A stretch of DNA of 20,155 nucleotides from UBA2730 sp022793235 (GTDB lineage: Bacteria > Bacillota_I > Bacilli_A > RF39 > UBA660): the NCBI GenBank assembly GCA_949745755.1, contig CATJZL010000092.1, positions 1 through 20,155 on the forward strand, read 5' to 3'. The notes below the pieces were generated by a model, which saw only the letters and a list, made by a program, of their open reading frames with translations, searched no databases and was not told the DNA's origin. Made by a program: the position numbers and the translations under genes. Positions 7,685 to 14,171 of this stretch are shown in pieces. Each line of letters opens with the position of its first letter. Position 1 is the stretch's first letter.

Positions 7685-7887
7685 TCTATTGTAACTTCTA
7701 GATTATATTTTTTCATTATGTTCATAAAAGTATCTAATGTCATTTTGTTTCTACCTAGTTCATAGCTTTGTATTGTATCTTTGCTTTTTCCTATTTCTTG
7801 AGTTAATTCTTTTTGTGTTAATTCCGTCCATTCACGAATTATTTTGATAATTTCTTTCGGTTCATAATTATTTGCTATAAATTTCAT
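7675..7887 (-). CDS. Small XRE-family transcriptional regulator
   Basis: A 70-residue cytoplasmic DNA-binding protein consisting almost entirely of one Cro/C1-type helix-turn-helix: LTQKELTQEIGKSKDTIQSY, then ELGRNKMTLDTFMNIMKKYN. The ATG at 7887 has a near-perfect AAGGAGG seven bases upstream on the minus strand; the longer in-frame version from 7968 has no such site and begins with an unlikely hydrophobic run, so it is rejected. It is divergent from the dead gene at 8037 across 149 bases holding two matching dyads (7948-7964 and 7989-8003), so it probably represses that promoter and may regulate itself. No toxin partner is visible, so an antitoxin role is not supported. Confidence 0.8.
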   Translation of the reverse strand: MKFIANNYEPKEIIKIIREWTELTQKELTQEIGKSKDTIQSYELGRNKMTLDTFMNIMKKYNLEVTIEKK

Positions 7888-7947
7888 AGTAGCCTCCTTA
7901 CTTTTCATTAATGAATTTATCAAAAATCTGAATAAAAAAACCATAAA

Positions 7948-8003
7948 ACGTATTAGCGATACGTGCATCTTTTTGTATGTTGTATATACGTATTTATAAT
8001 ACG
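7948..8003. promoter_or_regulatory. Twin operator dyads CGTATT-N4-ATACG
   Basis: Two 15-base inverted repeats share the consensus CGTATTNNNNATACG: CGTATTAGCGATACG at 7949-7963 (extending to ACGTAT...ATACGT, 7948-7964) and CGTATTTATAATACG at 7989-8003. Their centres are 40 bp apart, close to four helical turns, which would put two bound repressors on the same DNA face. The second dyad contains the -10 of the rightward promoter. The XRE protein encoded at 7675-7887 is the obvious candidate ligand. Confidence 0.7.
7973..8000 (+). promoter_or_regulatory. Promoter of the decayed exported-protein gene
   Basis: TTGTAT (7973-7978) and a perfect TATAAT (7995-8000) are 16 bp apart. The -10 lies inside the second operator dyad, so binding there would block initiation. 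A start near 8007 leaves about 30 bases to the ATG, including the GAGGAGGA ribosome binding site at 8024-8031. Confidence 0.6.
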
Positions 8004-8036
8004 CATTTTTTGTAAAATTATGTTGAGGAGGACATA

Positions 8037-8317
8037 ATGAAAAATTAAAAAGAAATTGTATTATCAGTTTTGAAGTTGTTTATTTTAGTTCTTTTTATTA
8101 TAGAGATTCGTTATGCTGTTTTTCGTTTAGTAAAAGTGGTAGTCAGTTCAATATTATTACAACTGCTAAGATTTTTATGAGTTATAATGAGGGAGAAAAT
8201 GGAATATCTATTGTAGATGCTCTTTTTATGGAAGATTCTGTTGGTATGTGTTTATTTGGTAGTGGTCAAGTCTTTGATTTTATGGTTGTAGCTTTTATTT
8301 TTAGAATGATAACATAG
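8037..8317 (+). pseudogene. Pseudogene of the exported protein family seen intact at 19930
   Basis: A strong RBS (GAGGAGGA) and ATG 8037 are followed by TAA at the third codon. Reading through gives a hydrophobic helix and RYAVF, matching TYAVF of the gene at 19930. After a one-base frameshift near 8120 the sequence continues as TTAKIFMSYNEGENGISIV then DALFMEDSVG, against GKITMSYREGENGITLENAYPMEDSVG-type sequence in the intact relative (split here as GKITMSYREGENGITLE and NAYPMEDSVG). The frame continues to TAG at 8315-8317, and no clean C-terminal coding region remains. At least one nonsense mutation and one frameshift therefore separate it from a working gene, although promoter, operators and RBS look intact. 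Family: N-terminally anchored exported protein resembling TasA/camelysin-type surface proteins (inferred). Confidence 0.85.
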
Positions 8318-8607
8318 GAGGAGACAGAATTAGTAGGCTACACAATGGAAAGTAATCATTGTATGTCTAATATAGCTACAGATAATTCTACTTTTGCTAT
8401 TTTAATTGTGAATTCTTTGTAGACGACTTGAAAAATACTCCTATGACTTTTGGAAGCAATAATGGAGTAAGAGAGGTTATTAGTATAAGTAAGTAATATT
8501 TGAGACTCAAATATAGATTTTATTTATTTTATATGAATCTGTATTGTGTATTTATATATTTATAATGAATTTATAACAAAAATAAGTCTATAATCGTATT
8601 AAAATGC
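8318..8607 (+). other. Gene-free decayed stretch after the pseudogene
   Basis: No intact gene is present. Short open fragments remain, such as an RBS-like AGGAGGAG at 8316-8323 and a 25-codon piece ending at a TAG near 8422, which may be the eroded 3' part of the dead exported-protein gene, but homology cannot be shown by eye. ATATTTG (8496-8502) pairs with CAAATAT (8508-8514) around a 5-base loop and is followed by a T-rich stretch, possibly the old terminator. Confidence 0.5.
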
Positions 8608-8636
8608 TTGTCTAATCATATAATTTTTAGTAAAAT
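8608..8636 (+). promoter_or_regulatory. Promoter of yneF (and probably proS)
   Basis: TTGTCT (8608-8613) and TAAAAT (8631-8636) are 17 bp apart, giving a start near 8643 just before the AGGAGATGAG ribosome binding site. It overlaps an apparent in-frame TTG at 8608, which supports the later ATG at 8656 as the real start. Confidence 0.6.
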
Positions 8637-8655
8637 ATGTTTAGGAGATGAGATT

Positions 8656-8865
8656 ATGTGGCATGATATTTTAATGGTTTTATTGGGACTTATTATTGGT
8701 TTAGTTATAGGGGTTTTTGTAACTCGTCATTTTATAAAAAAATATATGAAGAAGAATCCTCCAATCAATGAAGATATGATTAAATCGCTTATGATGCAGA
8801 TGGGAAGAAAGCCGAATCAGAAGCAGATTAATCAAATGATGAAGTCAATGGATAAATATATGTAA
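8656..8865 (+). CDS. yneF: YneF/UPF0154 family small membrane protein
   Basis: A 69-residue protein with one N-terminal membrane helix (LMVLLGLIIGLVIGVFV, residues about 7-23) and a basic cytoplasmic tail carrying the hallmark KKNPPINEDMIKSLMMQMG followed by KPNQKQINQMMKSM. This closely follows the UPF0154 family typified by Bacillus subtilis YneF, and the length is typical. The molecular role is not established. AGGAGATGAG just upstream fixes ATG 8656. It precedes proS by 28 bases and is likely transcribed with it. Confidence 0.92.
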   Translation: MWHDILMVLLGLIIGLVIGVFVTRHFIKKYMKKNPPINEDMIKSLMMQMGRKPNQKQINQMMKSMDKYM

Positions 8866-8893
8866 ATATATTTTTTTTAGGTAGGTGATGTAT

Positions 8894-10327
8894 ATGAGTA
8901 AAGAAAATAAAATGATTACACCACGTGATACAGATTTTGCACAGTGGTATACAGATGTTGTTCGGGTTGCCCATTTAGCAGATTATTCTTCTGTAAAGGG
9001 GTGTATTGTAATCGAACCTAATGGGTATGCAATTTGGGAGAAGATGCAAGAAATATTAGATAAAGAATTTAAAAAATTGGGACATGTAAACTGTCAAATG
9101 CCACTTTTAATACCTGAAGGGATGCTTAACAAGGAAAAAGATTTAGTAGAAGGTTTTGCTCCAGAAGTTGCTTGGGTAACTTGTGGTGGAAGTCGTGAAC
9201 TTGAAGAGAGACTTTGTATTCGTCCTACAAGTGAGACCTTATTTTGTGATTATTATAGTAAACATATTAAATCGCATAGAGATTTACCTAAACTTTATAA
9301 TCAGTGGTGTAATGTATTTAGATGGGAAAAAGAGACTCGGCCTTTTTTAAGAAGTAGGGAATTTTTATGGCAAGAGGGTCATACTATTCATGCAACGAGG
9401 GAGGAAGCATTAAAAGAGACCAATCAAATGATGGATGTTTATTACAGATTTCATCATGATATTTTGGCCATTCCTTCTATTCGAGGTAAAAAGACAGAGA
9501 AAGAAAAATTTTCAGGAGCAGAGTATACTTTAACAAATGAAGATTTAATGTATAATGGTGTTACTTTACAAATGGGTACTTCTCATTATTTTGGTCAAAA
9601 TTTTACGAAGGCTTATGATGTGAAATTTACTAATAAAGATAATAAAGAAGAATATCCTTATCAAACTTCTTGGGGAATTACTACTCGTATGATTGGAGCT
9701 TTAATTATGGTTCATAGTGATGATTATGGACTTGTTCTTCCTCCAAAAATTGCTCCTAGGCAGGTTGTAATTGTTCCTATTGGAAAAGATAATGAAGAGG
9801 TAGTAAATCTTGCACAAAACTACAGAGATATACTTTTAGAAAATGGTGTAACAGCTTATATTGATGATAGTGATAAATCTCCAGGTTTTAAATTTGCAGA
9901 AAGTGAAGTCTTGGGAATTCCTATTCGTATAGAAGTGGGAGAAAGAGATCTTGCTAATCATAAGGTTATGTTTGTTCGTAGAGATACTAGAGAAAAAATG
10001 GAAGTTTCTTTAGATATAAATATAGTAGAGTATACAAAAAATCTTTTAGAAACTATTCAAAACGATATGTATACTCGTGCAAAGAGACGGAGAGATGATT
10101 TGACTTTTACTGCATATAATTTAGAAGATATGGAAAATATATTGAATACACAACCTGGATTTATTCATGCTATGTGGTGTGGAAATGCTGTTTGTGAAGA
10201 AAAAATAAAGGAAATAAAAGGATGTAAGTCTCGATGTATTTTAGAAGATAAGGAACCTATAACAGATACATGTGTATGTTGTGGAGAGAAGGCAAAACAT
10301 TATGTTGTTTGGGGTATCCAATATTAA
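8894..10327 (+). CDS. proS: Prolyl-tRNA synthetase, type 3 (archaeal/eukaryotic-like)
   Basis: A 477-residue class II aminoacyl-tRNA synthetase that charges tRNA-Pro in the cytoplasm. It shows class II motif 2 (FRWEKETRPFLRSREFLWQE), motif 3 (GALIMVHSDDYGLVLPP), the anticodon-binding domain beginning near PRQVVIVPIGKDNEE, and IRIEVGERDL. The C-terminal domain carries paired cysteines (CGNAVCEEK, CKSRC, CVCCG), as in the zinc-binding end of archaeal/eukaryotic-type enzymes, and ends in Tyr. The large editing insertion of the usual long bacterial ProS (about 570 residues) is absent, so proofreading of Ala-tRNA-Pro would need a separate factor. ATG 8894 follows AGGTGATG at the spacing used at 7216; in-frame GTG 8885 and ATG 8888 fall inside that RBS and are less likely. 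Confidence 0.95.
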   Translation: MSKENKMITPRDTDFAQWYTDVVRVAHLADYSSVKGCIVIEPNGYAIWEKMQEILDKEFKKLGHVNCQMPLLIPEGMLNKEKDLVEGFAPEVAWVTCGGSRELEERLCIRPTSETLFCDYYSKHIKSHRDLPKLYNQWCNVFRWEKETRPFLRSREFLWQEGHTIHATREEALKETNQMMDVYYRFHHDILAIPSIRGKKTEKEKFSGAEYTLTNEDLMYNGVTLQMGTSHYFGQNFTKAYDVKFTNKDNKEEYPYQTSWGITTRMIGALIMVHSDDYGLVLPPKIAPRQVVIVPIGKDNEEVVNLAQNYRDILLENGVTAYIDDSDKSPGFKFAESEVLGIPIRIEVGERDLANHKVMFVRRDTREKMEVSLDINIVEYTKNLLETIQNDMYTRAKRRRDDLTFTAYNLEDMENILNTQPGFIHAMWCGNAVCEEKIKEIKGCKSRCILEDKEPITDTCVCCGEKAKHYVVWGIQY

Positions 10328-10341
10328 TAAAATATTTTTTT
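10320..10341 (+). terminator. Weak AT-only hairpin at the proS stop
   Basis: AATATT (10320-10325) pairs with AATATT (10331-10336) across a 5-base loop and runs into Ts to 10341. There are no G-C pairs and the structure overlaps the stop codon, so the assignment is tentative. Confidence 0.35.
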
Positions 10342-10349
10342 CGAATTTT

Positions 10350-10540
10350 TTATTTTTTATCAATTGGATAGGGTTCTTTAATGTTTGTTGATAGTCGCTT
10401 GTATTGTCAAATTTTGCAAGTTTGATTATTCTGTCTCCAGTAATTTCTGTATCTCCGTTTTCAATTCTACTGTAATGTTGTTGTGTGGTATTTAATATTT
10501 TTGCAATATTTTTTCTTAAATCTTTAAATCTATATTTCAT
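10350..10540 (-). pseudogene. Decayed XRE-family regulator
   Basis: From ATG 10540 (GAAAGGAAA upstream on the minus strand) the frame reads MKYRFKDLRKNIAKILNTTQ then QHYSRIENGDTEITGDRIIK, a clear Cro/C1 helix-turn-helix. Compared with the usual layout of the family (KELREDKDLxQxxIAKIL), about seven residues between the first helix and KNIAKIL are missing, and after KFDNTSDYQQT the frame no longer matches the usual NVSTDYLLGLT ending. A one-base shift restores a typical tail, KEPYPIDKK, with its TAA at 10350-10352, 23 bases beyond proS. In the unshifted frame translation runs on into the 3' end of proS antisense to 10241. An internal deletion plus a frameshift make a working repressor unlikely. 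It is divergent from the small reading frame at 10664. Confidence 0.75.
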
Positions 10541-10600
10541 AACATTATTTTTCCTTTCGATGTTCATAAATTGCTATTTTTATTTTGTCATACATTTAAA

Positions 10601-10622
10601 AAGTGTATTGACATATACACTT
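10601..10622. promoter_or_regulatory. Perfect operator dyad over the -35
   Basis: AAGTGTAT (10601-10608) and ATACACTT (10615-10622) are perfect inverted repeats separated by 6 bases; the centre holds the TTGACA -35 of the rightward promoter. A weaker ACAC/GTGT pair (10617-10620, 10628-10631) follows. The position fits repression by the divergent XRE gene at 10350-10540, which is now broken. Confidence 0.65.
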
Positions 10623-10638
10623 AATATGTGTGTTTATA
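10608..10638 (+). promoter_or_regulatory. Promoter of the small reading frame at 10664
   Basis: A perfect TTGACA (10608-10613) is followed by a -10 candidate TTTATA (10633-10638) at the long spacing of 19 bp. AGGAGG at 10649-10654 lies just downstream. The -35 is strong and the -10 assignment is less certain. Confidence 0.5.
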
Positions 10639-10663
10639 AAGATATAGTAGGAGGATTAAGAAA

Positions 10664-10740
10664 ATGTCATTAAAATAGGAGAGAGTAGTCATGGATTAAA
10701 GGAAAAACTATCTTCTATAGGTTATGTTTGTAAAGATTAG
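10664..10740 (+). pseudogene. Small gene interrupted by a one-base shift in an A-run
   Basis: AGGAGG (10649-10654) and ATG 10664 begin a frame that stops at TAG 10676 after MSLK. If one A is added to the AAAA run at 10672-10675 (equivalently, a -1 slip there), the frame becomes MSLKIGESSHGLKEKLSSIG then YVCKD and ends at TAG 10738-10740, inside the stem of the terminator. Promoter, RBS and terminator frame the restored 25-residue product exactly. The product is not recognised; the IG-x-x-x-x-GLKEKL-x-x-xGY pattern faintly recalls the N-terminus of YkuS-type (UPF0180) proteins, too weak for a call. A recent loss of frame is the simplest reading; deliberate slippage cannot be excluded. Confidence 0.5.
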
Positions 10741-10762
10741 GTTCGAAAGGATCTAATTTTTT
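10736..10762 (+). terminator. Strong GAAA-loop rho-independent terminator
   Basis: ATTAGGTTC (10736-10744) pairs with GGATCTAAT (10749-10757), nine pairs including two G-U, across a GAAA tetraloop, followed by a T-run to 10762. It closes the small unit at 10608-10740. Confidence 0.85.
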
Positions 10763-10784
10763 CCTTTTTCTTTTTCTCTAAATA

Positions 10785-10793
10785 TGTTAAAAT
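10785..10793 (+). promoter_or_regulatory. Extended -10 promoter for the pilin-like operon
   Basis: TGTTAAAAT is an extended -10 about 30 bases upstream of ATG 10824, directly after the preceding terminator. The -35 region is only a T-rich stretch. A GTGGTGG ribosome binding site follows at 10810-10816. Confidence 0.5.
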
Positions 10794-10823
10794 AGAAATA
10801 GAAAATAAAGTGGTGGTTATGAT

Positions 10824-13800
10824 ATGAAAGATGAGAGAGCTTTTAGTTTAGTAGAATTAATTGCGGCAATTACAATTATGGGAATTCTTTTATTAGTAGC
10901 GATTCCAAATATAACAAGATCTGTAGAAAAAAATCAAAAAACAACTTATGTTCATGATGCACAAAAATTAATTACGGTTGCTAAAAAAAGATATAAGGAA
11001 GATACAACTATAGCTGAGCCCACTACTACTCGTTGTCTTGTATTCACTTTGAAAGATTTAGAACTTACTGATTTAAAGGGACCAAATGATGGAGAATATA
11101 ATAGTCGCTATTCTTACGTTACTATTACTTATGATGCTTCAACTAATAAATATAGTTATGGAGTACAACTTCTTGAAACTTATGGGAAACAATCAAAGTC
11201 TCATCGAGGTATTACTTATATAAAAGATGCTAATCAAACTACGCTTGTTCGTAGTAAGGTAGAACAAATTTCTCAAACTGCAGATAAGTATACTTCACTT
11301 ACAGATTTATCTTCAGGTATGGGCTCTAATTGTACTGGTGGTGTTTATTATTCCAGTTCCTCTTCAACTTCAGAGAATACAGGAGGAGGTGCTAAACCAG
11401 GGGATATTTTAACAGTTTATTATCAAAAGGGAGATTTTGTACAAAGTTTGGGACGAGAGAAAGAAACTTGTACTATCGGGCAAGGGGAAACAAGTTGTTC
11501 TATCTATCTTCCTGATTATAAAGTAAATGATGGTTATACAAAAGCAGGCTGGTCTACTAGTAAAAATGCAACAGTTGGGATAGATGTAGATGGACTGGTT
11601 ACTCTAACTCGAGATGCTACTTATTATGCTAATGCTAAAGATAATACGCCTCCTCAAATTCTATTTTTGACAGATGCAGATGATTTGTTTTCTGAGGAAA
11701 AAGAGATTGAGATTAAAATAGAAGATTTAGGAAGTGGTCTTGCTTCTTCTGCTAGTATAGAATATGGTTTTTCTTTATCTAAGACTATAGAGCCAACAAA
11801 TTACAAAAAGGCCAAGTTAAATTACGAGGATGGTAGTAAATCTACTACATTTATTGTTCGTGATAAAAATCTAAATGGTAGTTTTTATTTGTGGATTAAG
11901 CCTATTCAATTAAAAGATAAAAAAGGAAATGTTCAAAAAGAAGTTATTATATCTAATGGAGTATATAATTTTAGTGGTAGTGTTCCTGTTTGTACAATGA
12001 GTGGTGGACATGATTTAAAAATAGGGGAACAAACTACTTTTACATTAAGTTGTATTGATGAAATTGTAGGTATGCAAAGGAAAGAGTTGGCGGTAGCTGA
12101 TTTTAGAACTTCTACTGATCATGCTATGATTACAAATGTGAGTGCTCCACTTGAAATTACAAATGGTTATAAGTATGAGATTACTGTTCAAGCTAAAAGT
12201 GTTGGTGTTTTCCATCTTGGTATTCCAGAAAGATGGATGAGTAATAATGTAGGTACACCAAATAAAGAGGCTATATATAGTAATGATATTTATGTTGGTG
12301 GTTTTCTTCATACTGTTATTTATGAAAAAGGAGAATTTGTTGCTTCACTTGAAAAGGAATCTATGAATTGTACTACTGAAGGTGATAGTAGAAGTTGTCT
12401 TGTTACTTTACCAGATTTTACTCCTATTAGTGGATTTACAGCTGATGGTTGGCTTAATAAAGATACGGGTCAAGTTTATAAAATAGGAGAGACCATTTCT
12501 ATCCAAGGAGATGTACATTTGGTTGCCCAAGTGATTGATCATGAGGCTCCTAAGGTTGTTTTTTTAGAGAATGGAAGTTCTACTTATACTAAAGAAAAAA
12601 CCATAAAAGTTCGTATTTCTGATTTAGGTTCAGGAATAAAGAATGGAGCCTCTATTCACTATGGGTGGAGTACTTCTAATGATATTGCTTCTGGCGTTAC
12701 TCCAGCAAGTATTCAAAAAGCACAATTCACTTATAATGAAGGAGATAAAGAAGTTACTTTTGAGGTTGGGTCTAAAAACGAATTGGGACAAGACTATTTA
12801 ACAGGTGAGATGTATTTATGGTTAATGGTTGAAAACTTAAGTGATATAAATGGCAATATGTTTACAGATTATTATGTGTTTTCTACTCATACATTTGCTT
12901 TTGATAATGAAGGTCCGCAGTGTGTATTTGTTACCACTGATTCTGTTAATTTAGGAGAGGATGCTACTATTCATATGGAATGTACAGATACTATTAGTGG
13001 TTTAAGAAGAAAATCATTGATTCCAAGTGATATTTTGGTGAGTGAGGGTAGTGGTTTAACTATTAAAAGTGTAAGTGATCCTATAGTGATAGCGAATGGT
13101 TATAAATATGATATTGTTGTTCAAGCTACATCTAATGATACAGCACAGGTTATTTTAAATCCTGGAAAAATATTTGATAACTTGGGTAATGCAAATGATC
13201 TTATTGTTAGTGATAATATACTTACTAAATCAAAAAGTTATACTATTGAATATCGAATAGGAGATTATGTTGAGAGAATTGAAAAAACAACTGATTTTTG
13301 TGTTATCTCTAAAAAGGGGGAGACGAGTTGTAAAGTCATATTACCCAAAATAACACCTAAGGATGGCTATTCTGTATCAGGCTGGTATAATGATGATAAG
13401 ACCGTGGTGAGTATGCCAGAGGCTGAGTATGTTTTATCTAGTCATGTTGTTTTAACAGCTTATGCCATTGATGATATTCCACCAACAGATGTTGATATTG
13501 ATTTAACTTATACAGATGGTATTTGTGTCAGTAGTAGGACAATTCCTATTACTTTAGAGGATTTAGGTAGTGGTCTTGCTAGTGGTATTCAAATTAAGTA
13601 TGGTTTTACAGATCATAGAGGAAAGGAACCTACTTCCTATCAAACTATTACTCCAACTTATACTGCTGGTGCAAAAAAAGTGGTTGTAAATATTCCTTTA
13701 AATGAAGGTGTTGATGATCTTTTATGGGTTGTTCCTATAAATTATAAAGATTTAGAAGGAAATGTGAATACTAAAACAGTTGAGTCTGCTCATTACTTCT

Positions 13801-14171
13801 GTGTTAGAAATTCTATAACTTTAAAAGAAAATCCAGTACAGGAATATCATATTACTGGTACTCAAACTGTTCATATTTCTTTGGGGTTAAATATGCTTGA
13901 TGAATATAAAGGACTAGATATGGATACTTCTAAGATATATGTGTTTATTGGAGCTTTAGATCCTAAAAAAGGCGGAGTTGATTATAGTAAAAAAGTAGAG
14001 GGTTGTAACATTATTTATAATAAGACGACTCAAGTGCTAGATATTTCTATACCTGTGAATACAAATAATACAGGAGAGTTGTTACTTGATTTTATGCCTG
14101 GTACTTTTGCTGGTTTTTCTAAGGGTATTTATTTGACTCCGAATATTATTTTTAAAGCAGGTGAATCATGA
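10824..14171 (+). CDS. Large pilin-like repeat surface protein
   Basis: A 1115-residue exported protein. The N-terminus is a type IV prepilin signal: short charged leader MKDERA, then FSLVELIAAITIMGILLLVA, with the conserved Glu at position 5 of the mature form. The residue before the cleavage point is Ala, not the usual Gly. Residues about 30-195 form a pilin-like globular region ending in a serine linker (YYSSSSSTSENTGGG). From residue 196 the protein has three diverged repeats of about 300-310 residues, each with a Cys-x8/9-Cys hairpin (C216/C225, C516/C525, C826/C836), a GY/GF-x-x-x-GW segment and DLGSGL/I. A second cysteine pair (C390/C410 and C700/C720) recurs in the first two only. There is no LPXTG or C-terminal membrane segment. 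The product is probably a membrane- or pilus-anchored adhesin-like protein stabilised by disulfides; no other pilus genes are in the window. Confidence 0.8.
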   Translation: MKDERAFSLVELIAAITIMGILLLVAIPNITRSVEKNQKTTYVHDAQKLITVAKKRYKEDTTIAEPTTTRCLVFTLKDLELTDLKGPNDGEYNSRYSYVTITYDASTNKYSYGVQLLETYGKQSKSHRGITYIKDANQTTLVRSKVEQISQTADKYTSLTDLSSGMGSNCTGGVYYSSSSSTSENTGGGAKPGDILTVYYQKGDFVQSLGREKETCTIGQGETSCSIYLPDYKVNDGYTKAGWSTSKNATVGIDVDGLVTLTRDATYYANAKDNTPPQILFLTDADDLFSEEKEIEIKIEDLGSGLASSASIEYGFSLSKTIEPTNYKKAKLNYEDGSKSTTFIVRDKNLNGSFYLWIKPIQLKDKKGNVQKEVIISNGVYNFSGSVPVCTMSGGHDLKIGEQTTFTLSCIDEIVGMQRKELAVADFRTSTDHAMITNVSAPLEITNGYKYEITVQAKSVGVFHLGIPERWMSNNVGTPNKEAIYSNDIYVGGFLHTVIYEKGEFVASLEKESMNCTTEGDSRSCLVTLPDFTPISGFTADGWLNKDTGQVYKIGETISIQGDVHLVAQVIDHEAPKVVFLENGSSTYTKEKTIKVRISDLGSGIKNGASIHYGWSTSNDIASGVTPASIQKAQFTYNEGDKEVTFEVGSKNELGQDYLTGEMYLWLMVENLSDINGNMFTDYYVFSTHTFAFDNEGPQCVFVTTDSVNLGEDATIHMECTDTISGLRRKSLIPSDILVSEGSGLTIKSVSDPIVIANGYKYDIVVQATSNDTAQVILNPGKIFDNLGNANDLIVSDNILTKSKSYTIEYRIGDYVERIEKTTDFCVISKKGETSCKVILPKITPKDGYSVSGWYNDDKTVVSMPEAEYVLSSHVVLTAYAIDDIPPTDVDIDLTYTDGICVSSRTIPITLEDLGSGLASGIQIKYGFTDHRGKEPTSYQTITPTYTAGAKKVVVNIPLNEGVDDLLWVVPINYKDLEGNVNTKTVESAHYFCVRNSITLKENPVQEYHITGTQTVHISLGLNMLDEYKGLDMDTSKIYVFIGALDPKKGGVDYSKKVEGCNIIYNKTTQVLDISIPVNTNNTGELLLDFMPGTFAGFSKGIYLTPNIIFKAGES
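11411..14171 (+). repeat. Three diverged 300-310-codon repeats within the pilin-like gene
   Basis: Repeat starts are near 11411 (VYYQKGDFVQSLG), 12312 (VIYEKGEFVASLEKE) and 13242 (IEYRIGDYVERIEK). Each continues with a cysteine pair ending SCxxxLP, then DGYTKAGW, SGFTADGW or DGYSVSGW, then a PP/AP boundary and DLGSG(L/I). Spacing is 300 residues between the first two cysteine pairs and 310 between the second and third; C390 to C700 is also 310. The third repeat lacks the second cysteine pair and ends in a unique tail. DNA identity is low, so the duplication is old. Confidence 0.8.

Noticed and set aside
7675..8317. Toxin-antitoxin system
   Set aside because: The small XRE gene is antitoxin-like in size, but its divergent neighbour is a dead exported-protein gene and no toxin-like gene adjoins it.
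10485..10673. Plus-strand 62-codon frame across the XRE start and operator region
   Set aside because: It runs across a divergent promoter and the antisense of the XRE gene, and has no RBS.
12045..12311. Minus-strand open frame inside the pilin-like gene
   Set aside because: It lies wholly within a well-supported coding gene, has no RBS and shows a low-complexity Ile/Thr/Asn product typical of antisense reading.
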